64,000 bases of DNA. It comes from Gracilimonas sp040117685 (lineage in GTDB: Bacteria > Bacteroidota > Rhodothermia > Balneolales > Balneolaceae). Shown in pieces: positions 1 through 6,159 of this stretch (within the stretch, counting starts at the first letter, position 1; every line of letters begins with the position of its first letter). A program made the position numbers and the translations under genes. The notes beneath the pieces are model-generated. The model saw nothing but the letters and a program-made list of their open reading frames with translations. It ran no database searches and was not told the DNA's origin. The stretch covers positions 62,001 through 126,000 of the forward strand of contig NZ_JBEDYP020000002.1 of the NCBI RefSeq assembly GCF_040117685.2, in the 5' to 3' direction.

Positions 1-18
1 CGATTCTCGATGGACGAT

Positions 19-981
19 TTATAGAACATCCACCGGACTTTTGATGTAGTTGCCGCCTTTGTTGATCACGTGCGTATACACCATGGTCGTCTTCAGGTTT
101 TTGTGGCCGAGAAGTTCCTGCACGGTGCGGATGTCGTAGCCGTTTTGGAGGAGGTGGGTTGCGAAGGAGTGGCGAAATGTATGACAACTCGCTTTCTTGT
201 TAATTTGGGCTTTATGGAATGCTTCTTTAACTGCTTTCTGAATTGTTGAGCCGGAAATATGGTATCGCTGCCATTTACCGCTTCTCGGATCTTTTGCCCG
301 GGTTTTAGAAGGAAATACATATTGCCAACCCAATTCGGTCTCTGCATTAGGGTATTTTCGTCTTAATGCTTTTGGCAGTACCACGCTTCCATATCCTTTA
401 TTCAGATCTTTGGCATGTAAGTTTCTCACTTTCTGAATATGGGTCTTCAGTAAAGGCTGCAATCTTTCCGGTAATAGGGTCACCCGGTCACGAAGCCCCT
501 TACTATTTCTGACATTGATTTGTTGATACTCAAAATCAAGATCGTGAACTCTAAGCCTGAGCGCCTCAGAAATCCTGAATCCGGAGCCGTAGAGTAACTG
601 CACAACTAACTTTTTTACACCCGCTAAGTGTTGCAATACTCTTGCTACTTCGTTCTTTGAAAGCACCACAGGAAGGCGTTTTGGTTTCTTTGCTCTTTTC
701 AGATCATCCAGTGTTCCGAAAGGTTGTTCGAGTATATGCTCGTATAAAAAAACAAGAGCACACAAGGCTTGGTTTTGGGTGGAGGCTGCCACATTTATAT
801 CGTTGGCCAGGTAATTCAGATAGTCCACAATCTCGGATTTAGCCAAGGTGCCCGGATGCCTGAAATCATGAAACTTTATAAACCTTTTGATCCAATTGGT
901 ATATGCAGTTTCTGTTTTGTAGCTGTAGTTCCTGCGTCTTATTTCGGTACGGACTTGCTCTAAAAGTTTTGGTTTTTTCAT
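19..981 (-). CDS. intI: Integron integrase IntI (tyrosine recombinase)
   Basis: Site-specific recombinase that would insert and excise cassettes by attI x attC recombination. The 320-aa protein has the SAM-like DNA-binding N-terminal domain (about 1-90) and a catalytic domain with R136, K161, H267, R270, H293 and nucleophile Y302. Between the strand region and the HxxR box it has the extra segment that separates IntI from XerC/D (about residues 188-225, including LGWQYVFPS), and it ends in the IntI-typical SPVDVL. It reads away from the cassettes, as integron integrases normally do, and starts about 200 nt from the first cassette boundary. All catalytic residues are present and the frame is open, so it is probably functional. 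XerC/D is unlikely because of the insertion and the adjacent attC sites. Confidence 0.95.
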   Translation of the reverse strand: MKKPKLLEQVRTEIRRRNYSYKTETAYTNWIKRFIKFHDFRHPGTLAKSEIVDYLNYLANDINVAASTQNQALCALVFLYEHILEQPFGTLDDLKRAKKPKRLPVVLSKNEVARVLQHLAGVKKLVVQLLYGSGFRISEALRLRVHDLDFEYQQINVRNSKGLRDRVTLLPERLQPLLKTHIQKVRNLHAKDLNKGYGSVVLPKALRRKYPNAETELGWQYVFPSKTRAKDPRSGKWQRYHISGSTIQKAVKEAFHKAQINKKASCHTFRHSFATHLLQNGYDIRTVQELLGHKNLKTTMVYTHVINKGGNYIKSPVDVL

Positions 982-1224
982 GAAATACTCTTGCTTGTCT
1001 TTTTAAGTAAGAGCGATTTCAAAGCCATTCCTTACAGACTTTATCAGGAAATATTATCTGGAATTTTTTGAGGATATAATTCCTGATAACATACTTCAAT
1101 TGATATCAGGGACTTATAAATAACAGATTTGTCATTTTATAAAGAATTTTTGCACATTCCCTCATTCCAAATAATTATATGTTAGGGCTATAGCAATAAA
1201 CATAAACTTAAATATTACTTTATT
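982..1224. other. attI-like region and intI/cassette promoter zone
   Basis: AT-rich spacer between intI and the first cassette. The cassette insertion point reads G^TTAGGG at 1181-1187, complementary to the R'' of the first attC. A 10-bp perfect inverted repeat, TTATCAGGAA (1041-1050) and TTCCTGATAA (1080-1089), with a further similar TATCAGGGA at about 1105, could be an operator or accessory integrase-binding repeats; this is inference. The cassette promoter Pc should lie here on the plus strand, but I could not identify its elements with confidence. Confidence 0.6.
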
Positions 1225-1608
1225 ATGGCAGCACCTAGAGCATTTATAAGTTTCGAAATGGAAGATAAATGGGCTCGTGATTTCTTGGCCCAGCATGCAA
1301 AAGATAAAAACAACGATATCCAATTTTATGACTACTCTGTTAAAGATCCTTTCGATTCAAAATGGAAGACAGAGTGTAAAAAAAGAATTGCCAAAACTAA
1401 GGGCACAATTGTTTTAATAGGTCAAACGACTTGGAAATCAGAGGCTGTAATTTGGGAAATTGCTGAGACAATAAAACAAGATAAATATCTATTTGGAATT
1501 CAAATTAATAGAGACAAAACTCACACTGTTCCAAAAGGATTGCCAAGTAAGAACGTAATTCGATGGAATTTTGATCAAATAGTCAAATGGTTAAATACTT
1601 GGGTATAG
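1225..1608 (+). CDS. TIR-like domain protein (ThsB/DUF1863 type), cassette 1
   Basis: A 127-aa stand-alone TIR-like domain. The N-terminal strand RAFISFEMEDKWARDF, the YDYSVKDPF segment, the central strand TIVLIGQTTWKSEAVIWEI and the C-terminal IVKWLN helix fit the TIR-like family to which Thoeris ThsB proteins belong (formerly DUF1863, MTH538-like). W77-E78 sits where the acidic catalytic residue is expected. Known ThsB proteins sense phage and make NAD-derived cyclic nucleotide signals; that this one does so is inference. It is the first gene of the first cassette, nearest the presumed Pc promoter, and is followed after 6 nt by a membrane protein, which suggests a signal/effector pair. No signal peptide. 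The domain class is fairly secure, the activity unproven. Confidence 0.82.
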   Translation: MAAPRAFISFEMEDKWARDFLAQHAKDKNNDIQFYDYSVKDPFDSKWKTECKKRIAKTKGTIVLIGQTTWKSEAVIWEIAETIKQDKYLFGIQINRDKTHTVPKGLPSKNVIRWNFDQIVKWLNTWV

Positions 1609-1614
1609 TCGAAT

Positions 1615-2442
1615 ATGTACTTGGAGAAAATTGCGGATACAATAAAGAGTTTTATTCCTGAAGAACGCCTTCCTGAAGATAACTACGATGAATTGTTTGT
1701 CTTATATGCTGTTCTTCTTCGAGCAAAAGGTAAAAATGTAACACAAAGTGATATTCATGATGCATGGTCTGCTTGGATGAATAAGCAAGATCAAGATCAT
1801 AATGCAATTTTACCATATGAAGACTTAGAAAAAAATGTTCAAGACCAAGATAACTTATATGCAGTAGCAGTTAGGAAAGCCGCTGAAAAATTAAATTTAC
1901 AAGGCGGATCTGGATTTTCATTGAATGAGGTCTTATTTCCAACAGGACCACCCAAAAATATCGAAGAAAAAAATCAGGCCTTTGACTTATATAAAATTAT
2001 GGTGAATAGCTCTGAAAGTCTTGTTGAAAGACGTCAATCTGTTAACACTTTTTTCCTAACTATGAACGGAGCAATTTTAACAGCCTATGGTTTGATCGTT
2101 AAAAGCTCTGGCGGTGATAAATTTAGTGCATTAGGAATATTCGTTCTAGCAATCGCAGGGGCAATTCTTTGTGTCGCGTGGAGAAGCCTCATTACTTCTT
2201 TTGGACAACTAAATAGAGGAAAGTTTGAAGTCATTAATACAATAGAACAATACCTAAAAGCAGCTATATATGCAGCTGAGTGGGAAGCATTGGGTAGAGG
2301 TGAAAATCCAAAGATTTACCGATCATTCACATCAAGAGAGATTTGGGTACCTAATGCACTTATTTTGCTTCACGTCATTACAGCACTGGTGGCATTGACT
2401 ATTGGTGCAGACTTAATAAACATGATTAAAGGCTGGTTATAG
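1615..2442 (+). CDS. Three-helix membrane protein with N-terminal alpha domain (RipA-like), partner of the TIR gene
   Basis: The 275-aa product has two parts. Residues 1-110 are a soluble, probably helical domain containing YAVLLRAKGKNVTQSDIHDAW and LPYEDLE; it resembles a small domain I associate with stand-alone proteins near defence genes (possibly DUF7701, not checked). Residues 120-275 contain YKIMVNSSESLVERRQS, two closely spaced membrane helices (about 145-163 and 171-188), the motif WRSLITSFGQLNRGKF, a soluble linker with AEWEALG, and a third helix (about 246-268). The second part resembles the family NCBI calls RipA octameric membrane protein. The gene is 6 nt after the TIR-like gene and its stop abuts the attC, so the two move together. 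I infer a membrane effector gated by a TIR-made signal. Confidence 0.7.
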   Translation: MYLEKIADTIKSFIPEERLPEDNYDELFVLYAVLLRAKGKNVTQSDIHDAWSAWMNKQDQDHNAILPYEDLEKNVQDQDNLYAVAVRKAAEKLNLQGGSGFSLNEVLFPTGPPKNIEEKNQAFDLYKIMVNSSESLVERRQSVNTFFLTMNGAILTAYGLIVKSSGGDKFSALGIFVLAIAGAILCVAWRSLITSFGQLNRGKFEVINTIEQYLKAAIYAAEWEALGRGENPKIYRSFTSREIWVPNALILLHVITALVALTIGADLINMIKGWL

Positions 2443-2564
2443 CCCTAACAAACGCATCAACTGGGACGCGGACGCAGCTTCGGTTTCCAGAGTTGCTTGT
2501 TTTAACATATTAGTCTTTTATTAACTCATAATCTCCGCGCCCGTTATGCGCCGGGTCGTTAGGC
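2443..2564 (+). other. attC site of cassette 1
   Basis: Recombination site of about 122 nt. R'' is CCCTAAC (2443-2449) and R' is GTTAGGC (2558-2564), with imperfectly complementary inner arms ACGCATCAACTGGGACGCGGA and CGCGCCCGTTATGCGCCGGGT. It lies directly after the membrane-protein stop codon and defines the 3' end of the cassette. Confidence 0.88.
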
Positions 2565-2644
2565 ACCTTTTCGCAAGACATTTAATACAATATTTTGTTC
2601 TAAATTTAGTACATTAAATAGAACAATAATTAAGGATTTTACCC

Positions 2645-2926
2645 ATGTCTCACATTCAACTTGACCGGGATATTCGGTCGCTCTCCGATTTTCGAGCTAA
2701 TGCTGCATCTTACATTGAGCGTGTCAAATCAAAACGCCGACCACTTATTCTTACTCAGCATGGCAAAAGTTCTGCCGTATTAATTGATGTAGAAGATTAT
2801 CAAAAGATGTTAGATAAGATTGAGTTATTGGAAGAATTATCTGCTGCCCGAAAGGAATTAGATAATGGAGAAGGTATAAGCCATGATGAATTCATAAGCG
2901 AACTGAGATCACAATATTCATCATGA
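2645..2926 (+). CDS. Phd/YefM-family antitoxin, cassette 2
   Basis: A 93-aa antitoxin of the Phd/YefM fold. The N-terminal RSLSDFRANAASYIERV, the RPLILTQHGKSSAVLIDVEDY core and the acidic C-terminal helix are typical of the family. Such proteins bind their own promoter and neutralise the RelE-type toxin encoded next. The stop overlaps the toxin start (ATGA), which indicates translational coupling. AT-rich sequence just upstream (2585-2640) probably contains the cassette's own autoregulated promoter. It has its own attC, so it is a mobile two-gene cassette. Confidence 0.9.
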   Translation: MSHIQLDRDIRSLSDFRANAASYIERVKSKRRPLILTQHGKSSAVLIDVEDYQKMLDKIELLEELSAARKELDNGEGISHDEFISELRSQYSS

Positions 2927-3216
2927 AAATTATTTGGTCGCCAACGGCAAGAAACAAAACCAAAGAAATTCTCGAGTACATTGCTGAAGATAATCCAGGT
3001 GCTGCTTTAGCTCTTATTGATTTGATCGAAGAGAAAGTTCAAAAATTAAGTCAAAATCCAGAATCAGGAAGAGTGTTTCCGCCAACAAATAATGACAAAA
3101 TTCGAGAAATAGTTGTCCATGAGAATTATGGGGTAATCTATGAGGTTAATCCCGATATCATCGAAGTTTTAACAGTTCGTCATTTCCGGCAAGATTTTTC
3201 AAATTATAAAATGTAA
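2923..3216 (+). CDS. RelE/ParE-family toxin, cassette 2
   Basis: A 97-aa toxin of the RelE/ParE superfamily. Landmarks are the N-terminal IIWSPTARNKTKEILEYIA, the central NPESGRVFP, and the C-terminal IREIVVHENYGVIYEV and VLTVRHFRQDF strands that carry the basic active-site surface. RelE-type members cut mRNA on the ribosome and ParE-type members poison gyrase; the sequence alone does not decide which applies. It overlaps the antitoxin by 4 nt. No truncation is seen, so the module looks intact. Confidence 0.9.
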   Translation: MKIIWSPTARNKTKEILEYIAEDNPGAALALIDLIEEKVQKLSQNPESGRVFPPTNNDKIREIVVHENYGVIYEVNPDIIEVLTVRHFRQDFSNYKM

Positions 3217-3226
3217 GTCCTTCGGT

Positions 3227-3349
3227 GCCTAACAATGCGTTTTAAATCGGACGCGGACGAAGTGCGATGGAACTTGTTTGCCAGAAATTAATTTCGCTAC
3301 TTCAAAGAAATCATAATCCCCGCGCCGTTTAAACGCCGGGTCGTTATAC
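3227..3349 (+). other. attC site of cassette 2
   Basis: R'' GCCTAAC (3227-3233) and R' GTTATAC (3343-3349), 123 nt in all. The left arm (GCGTTTTAAATCGGACGCGG) and right arm (CGCGCCGTTTAAACGCCGG) can fold into the usual bulged hairpin. It follows the toxin stop by about 10 nt. Confidence 0.9.
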
Positions 3350-3427
3350 CCACTCTTCCACTCAATAAATAATTGTCAGAATTGTCCGTTTTTCAATAGA
3401 TTGGAGAAAGAAATTAATCCCAAAGCT

Positions 3428-3661
3428 ATGATTACAGATTATAAAGAAATTCAGCATTTGGCCCTTGAGTTAGACGAGAATCATCGAGCTGAATTAGCGA
3501 AGCAACTTATTTATAGCCTTGACCCGCGAGTTGATGATGATATTGAGCAAGCTTGGATTGATGAAGTCAAACGTAGAAAAGCTGAGATCAAATCGGGAAA
3601 AGTAACTCCAATCTCAGGTCAAGAAGTGCATAAGGCTGCTCGAGAACTTCTTAAAAAATGA
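3428..3661 (+). CDS. Addiction-module antitoxin (CHP02574 type), cassette 3
   Basis: Small acidic/basic protein of about 77 aa with ELAKQLIYSLDPRVDDDIEQAW followed by IDEVKRRKAEIKSG and a SGQEVHKAARELL tail. This is the pattern of the CHP02574 / putative addiction module component family that pairs with ParE toxins. An in-frame TTG at 3401 would add nine residues. I prefer ATG 3428 because the family begins close to this point and TTG starts are rare. The stop overlaps the toxin ATG (ATGA at 3658), indicating coupled translation. Confidence 0.82.
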   Translation: MITDYKEIQHLALELDENHRAELAKQLIYSLDPRVDDDIEQAWIDEVKRRKAEIKSGKVTPISGQEVHKAARELLKK

Positions 3662-3948
3662 CTTTTCAATATCATCCTGAAGCAGTAAAAGAGTTAACGA
3701 ATTCCATTCAATACTATGAAGACAAGTCAGCTGGGCTTGGGGCTGAATTTCTTGATGAGATAGAAGAAGCCATCGCTCAAGCATTAGCACATCCTCAATC
3801 AGGATCTTTACTTACCAAACAAGATCGAAGAATTTTACTTGACCGCTTTCCTTATGAAATTATTTATGACTTTTCTGAAAGTGATATCACAATTACTGCT
3901 GTAAAGCATATGAAACGAAAACCGGGTTATTGGCAGTCAAGAAAATAA
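3658..3948 (+). CDS. ParE/RelE-family toxin, cassette 3
   Basis: A 96-aa ParE-like toxin. It has FQYHPEAVKELTNSIQYYED, the AGLGAEFLDEIEEAI helix, HPQSGSLL, then RRILLDRFPYEIIYD and the C-terminal AVKHMKRKPGYW box that is very typical of this subfamily. It is complete and overlaps its antitoxin by 4 nt. It is useful as the intact template for recognising the damaged relatives in cassette 4 and at 5504. Confidence 0.92.
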   Translation: MTFQYHPEAVKELTNSIQYYEDKSAGLGAEFLDEIEEAIAQALAHPQSGSLLTKQDRRILLDRFPYEIIYDFSESDITITAVKHMKRKPGYWQSRK

Positions 3949-3954
3949 CCGTAG

Positions 3955-4044
3955 GCATAACAAGGCGTTTCCAGCGGACTCGAACGCGGTTCGGGTCGTT
4001 AATTTAACCCCCAGACTCGCCGTTTAAACGCCGGGTCGTTAGTG
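3955..4044 (+). other. attC site of cassette 3 (short)
   Basis: R'' GCATAAC (3955-3961) and R' GTTAGTG (4038-4044), 90 nt, clearly shorter than its neighbours because the variable loop is reduced. The right arm CGCCGTTTAAACGCCGGGTC is the same as in attC2 and attC4. R'' (GGCATAAC) does not perfectly complement the cassette's own 5' end (GTTATACC), an odd mismatch that could reflect a point mutation or a past boundary exchange. Confidence 0.85.
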
Positions 4045-4125
4045 TGCCTCATCAAGCATTTATCCCGCGATTGCTTTCGAGGTTCTTTTTGTTCAAATTG
4101 CTGCATCTAATTTAATTCATTCATT

Positions 4126-4338
4126 ATGGAAGACTCGCTCATCAAAGAATTATCGCGGCTTAATAAAAACGAAAAAATCATTTTGGTAGAAGCTTTGTGG
4201 GATTCAATAGCTTCTGATCCCGAGCAAATTGATGTACCTGAACACCATGAAAATATTTTAGAAGAGCGATTGCAAACTCTTGATGCAGATACTTCAAATG
4301 GTAAGTCGTGGGATGAAATCAAAGCAAAATATTTATAA
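4126..4338 (+). CDS. Addiction-module antitoxin (CHP02574 type), cassette 4
   Basis: A 70-aa protein: IKELSRLNKNEKIILVEALWDSI, then DVPEHHENILEERLQTLD and a C-terminal SWDEIKAKYL. The LW.SI.SDPE core and W.EIK end are hallmarks of the CHP02574 antitoxin family. It is intact, while the following toxin frame is broken, so the cassette may encode an orphan antitoxin. The toxin's GTG lies 3 nt after this stop. Confidence 0.87.
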   Translation: MEDSLIKELSRLNKNEKIILVEALWDSIASDPEQIDVPEHHENILEERLQTLDADTSNGKSWDEIKAKYL

Positions 4339-4341
4339 GCT

Positions 4342-4640
4342 GTGTCTAAAAGACTAATTCTTACCCCCAGGCTGAAAAAGATTTCGATGATGCTTATGAT
4401 TGGTACGAGAGCCAAGATCCGGGGTTAGGAAAAGAATTTGCTCGTTGTGTGGATGTAAAGATTACTTCTGTTCTTCGTACTCCTCATCAACACCAAGTTG
4501 TTTACAAAAGTACAATTCGAAGAGCCTTAGTTAACCGATTTCCGTTTTCAATTTACTTTATCGAACAAAAAGCTGTGATTTCGGTATTTGCAATCCTTCA
4601 TCAACATCGGAATCCAGAATCTTGGAGATCGCGCGCATAA
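4342..4640 (+). pseudogene. ParE-family toxin, frameshifted in a C run, cassette 4
   Basis: From GTG 4342 the frame reads MSKRLILTP, then loses register at a run of five C (4364-4368) and soon stops. In the next frame the toxin continues without a break: QAEKDFDDAYDWYE, DPGLGKEFARCVD, then RRALVNRFPFSIYFIEQ and an HQHRNPESW end at 4640. One extra C would restore a full-length ParE of about 99 aa. This is either a real inactivating (or slippage-reversible) mutation or a sequencing error in the homopolymer. No downstream in-frame ATG would give more than a C-terminal fragment (GTG 4449). Confidence 0.85.
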
Positions 4641-4650
4641 TCCACCTGCA

Positions 4651-4802
4651 CACTAACAAGGCGTTTTATATCGGACGCCCCGAATGTTCGGGACAGGCAG
4701 GACGGGGTGCGATGGAACTTGATAGCCAGGAATTAATTTCGCTACTTCAACCAACTCATAATCCCCTAATCCCCGCGCCGTTTAAACGCCGGGTCGTTAT
4801 GC
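4651..4802 (+). other. attC site of cassette 4, enlarged by a palindromic insert
   Basis: R'' CACTAAC (4651-4657) and R' GTTATGC (4796-4802), 152 nt. Compared with attC2, the left arm has an extra GC-rich stretch at about 4678-4708 containing CCCCGAATGTTCGGG and ending GACGGGG. After it the shared sequence TGCGATGGAACTTG resumes. Before the right arm there is also a short duplication (AATCCCC / AATCCCC). The insert resembles a dispersed repeat and may affect folding of the site. Confidence 0.85.
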
Positions 4803-4854
4803 CTTAGCAATACAATTTCGTTGCATGGATACCGTTAATCCATTAAATTAAAGA

Positions 4855-5145
4855 ATGATCAAATCATTCGGAGACAAAGCAACATCAGATCTGTTTCATG
4901 GAAATTCGAGCAGTAAGGTTCGAAAATTACCCACTCAAATCCTTGATTCAGCAATCTACAAATTAGATATTCTGAATGCGGCCACTTCTTTGGATGATCT
5001 AATTTCACCTCCAGGCAACAGATTAGAGGCTCTGCGTGGAGATTATAAAGGATATCACAGTATTCGAATTAATGCCCAATGGAGAATCATTTTTCGTTGG
5101 GAAGATTCCAGTGCTTTTGATGTAGCAATTGTTGATTATCATTAG
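4855..5145 (+). CDS. higB: HigB-type toxin (plasmid maintenance killer), cassette 5
   Basis: A 96-aa RelE-superfamily toxin of the HigB branch: IKSFGDKATSDLFHG, the PTQILDSAIYKLDILNAA helix, LISPPGNRLEALRG, then YHSIRINAQWRIIFRW and VAIVDYH at the end, all characteristic of HigB, a ribosome-dependent mRNA endonuclease. The toxin gene precedes the antitoxin, the usual higBA order. It starts 14 nt before higA's ATG would be reached from its stop, so the two are co-transcribed. Confidence 0.92.
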   Translation: MIKSFGDKATSDLFHGNSSSKVRKLPTQILDSAIYKLDILNAATSLDDLISPPGNRLEALRGDYKGYHSIRINAQWRIIFRWEDSSAFDVAIVDYH

Positions 5146-5159
5146 AAAAAGGTGAACCC

Positions 5160-5450
5160 ATGATTCCACAAAACAGAATAACCACACATCCCGGTACAAT
5201 TCTACTCAAAGAGTATCTTGAACCGATGGAATTAACTCAGAAAGAATTAGCAGATCATCTGGATATTCCAATTCAGCGTGTTAATGAAATTGTTCGGGGA
5301 AAACGAGGAATTTCTTCGGATACCGCTTGGCTGCTATCGAAAGCTTTAAATACTTCTCCTGAGTTTTGGTTAAATCTACAGGCCATGTATGATTTATCCT
5401 CGAATCGACCAAGCAAAGAAATTGCTCCACTTAAGGCTGTTCAGGCATAA
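5160..5450 (+). CDS. higA: HigA-type antitoxin with HTH domain, cassette 5
   Basis: A 96-aa antitoxin: THPGTILLKEYLEPMELTQ, then the Xre-type helix-turn-helix KELADHLDIPIQRVNEIVRG and GISSDTAWLLSKALNTSPEFW, the standard HigA signature. It binds HigB and represses the higBA promoter. Its stop codon lies inside the R'' (GCATAAC) of the cassette's attC, after which the attC is lost. Confidence 0.93.
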   Translation: MIPQNRITTHPGTILLKEYLEPMELTQKELADHLDIPIQRVNEIVRGKRGISSDTAWLLSKALNTSPEFWLNLQAMYDLSSNRPSKEIAPLKAVQA

Positions 5451-5460
5451 CAAAGCATTA
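5445..5460 (+). other. Truncated attC stub at the distal end of the array
   Basis: R'' GCATAAC (5445-5451) followed by AAAGCATT. The rest of the attC, including the R' arm, is missing and the sequence runs straight into a toxin-antitoxin remnant. Cassette 5 therefore has no complete right boundary and probably can no longer excise on its own. Confidence 0.75.
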
Positions 5461-5755
5461 CTCTCAGTGATGTTTTAAAACAAGCGAGAAAACGCATTCA
5501 AGAGTGACTATTAAATTTCATTCAGAGGCCAAAAAAGAATTTTTTATGGCTTCGGAATATTACGAAGAACAGGTTGTTGGTCTGAGTGATGATTTCATTG
5601 ATGAGATAGAAAAAGTTTTGGATGTCATCGTGCAACAACCTAAAGTTGCAAACAAGATGACTAAAACAGAATAAAGATTTTTGGTTTCCCCTTTCCCTCT
5701 GGTATTATCACTCTGTAGAAAAGAACTTATCACTATGTTTGCCAACAAATGGAAA
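5457..5755 (+). pseudogene. Decayed CHP02574-ParE module (antitoxin tail plus broken toxin)
   Basis: Positions 5457-5507 encode an antitoxin-like C-terminus, SDVLKQARKRIQE, ending TGA. An overlapping GTG at 5504 opens a ParE-like frame: TIKFHSEAKKEFFMASEYYEE, VVGLSDDFIDEIEKVLD, then an in-frame TAA at 5672-5674. After the stop the same frame gives RFLVSPFP, matching the RRILLDRFP segment of the intact cassette-3 toxin, and VEKNLIT/MFAN pieces follow in shifted frames up to about 5740. One nonsense codon and at least one frameshift make it a pseudogene. It probably came from another cassette whose 5' part and attC were deleted. Confidence 0.8.
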
Positions 5756-5760
5756 GTAAC

Positions 5761-6138
5761 ATGACACACTATATCGACGGTTTTGTATTTCCGGTTCCGC
5801 AAAAACACCTGAACGATTACAAGAGTGTAGCTGAAAAAGTAGCTGAAATTTGGAAAGAATATGGAGCACTTGCTTACTTCGAATTTGTTGAGGAAGACTT
5901 GAAGGTGGAAGGCACCCGTTCTTTTACTGAACTTGTGGATTTAAAGGAAGACGAAGTAATTGTGTTTGGATGGGTTTTATTTCCTTCGAAAGAAACCCGT
6001 GATTTGGCCAACAAACAAGTTCCCAACGACCCAAGGATGGCAGAATTAGTAGGCCCTTTAACCGACCCTGAACGATTGATTTTTGATGCTGAACGGATGG
6101 TGTATGGAGGTTTTCAATCGTTGGTTCAATCATCTTAA
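5761..6138 (+). CDS. DUF1428 family protein
   Basis: About 125 aa, beginning MTHYIDGFVFPVPQKHLNDYK and containing FEFVEEDL, ELVDLKEDEVIVFGWVLFPSKE, then RDLANKQV and a C-terminal FDAERMVYGGFQ. This is the DUF1428 (YbaA-like, dimeric alpha-beta barrel-like) family, whose biochemical role is unknown. ATG 5761 fits the family; an upstream in-frame ATG at 5749 would add MESN. It follows the decayed end of the cassette array in cassette orientation but no attC follows it, so whether it is an old cassette or host DNA is unclear. Confidence 0.88.
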   Translation: MTHYIDGFVFPVPQKHLNDYKSVAEKVAEIWKEYGALAYFEFVEEDLKVEGTRSFTELVDLKEDEVIVFGWVLFPSKETRDLANKQVPNDPRMAELVGPLTDPERLIFDAERMVYGGFQSLVQSS

Positions 6139-6159
6139 TATAAATTGCAGGCTTCGTTC

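Larger units (their letters stand above)
19..5451. mobile_element. Chromosomal integron: intI, attI zone and five-cassette array
   Basis: The leftward intI is followed by five rightward cassettes, each carrying one or two genes and closed by an attC site. Boundaries are internally consistent. Cassette 1 begins G^TTAGGGC at 1181 and its attC opens with GCCCTAAC at 2442. Cassette 2 begins G^TTAGGCAC at 2558 and its attC opens with GTGCCTAAC at 3225. Cassette 4 begins GTTAGTGTGC at 4038 and its attC opens with GCACACTAAC at 4648. Cassette 5 begins GTTATGCC at 4796 and its stub is GGCATAAC at 5444. Cassette 3 (GTTATACC at 3343, GGCATAAC at 3954) has one mismatch. The attC 3' arms share CGCCGGGTCGTTA. 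The array ends in a truncated attC and a toxin pseudogene. Cargo is one putative defence pair and four toxin-antitoxin modules. Confidence 0.92.

Noticed and set aside
1225..2442. Canonical Thoeris system
   Set aside because: ThsB-like gene is present but no ThsA with SIR2, SLOG or Macro domain; only a candidate Thoeris-like pair can be claimed.
3401..3427. TTG start for the cassette 3 antitoxin
   Set aside because: ATG 3428 matches the family start better; the TTG has no well-placed ribosome-binding site.
4449..4640. Independent small gene starting at GTG 4449
   Set aside because: It is the C-terminal half of the frameshifted ParE toxin.
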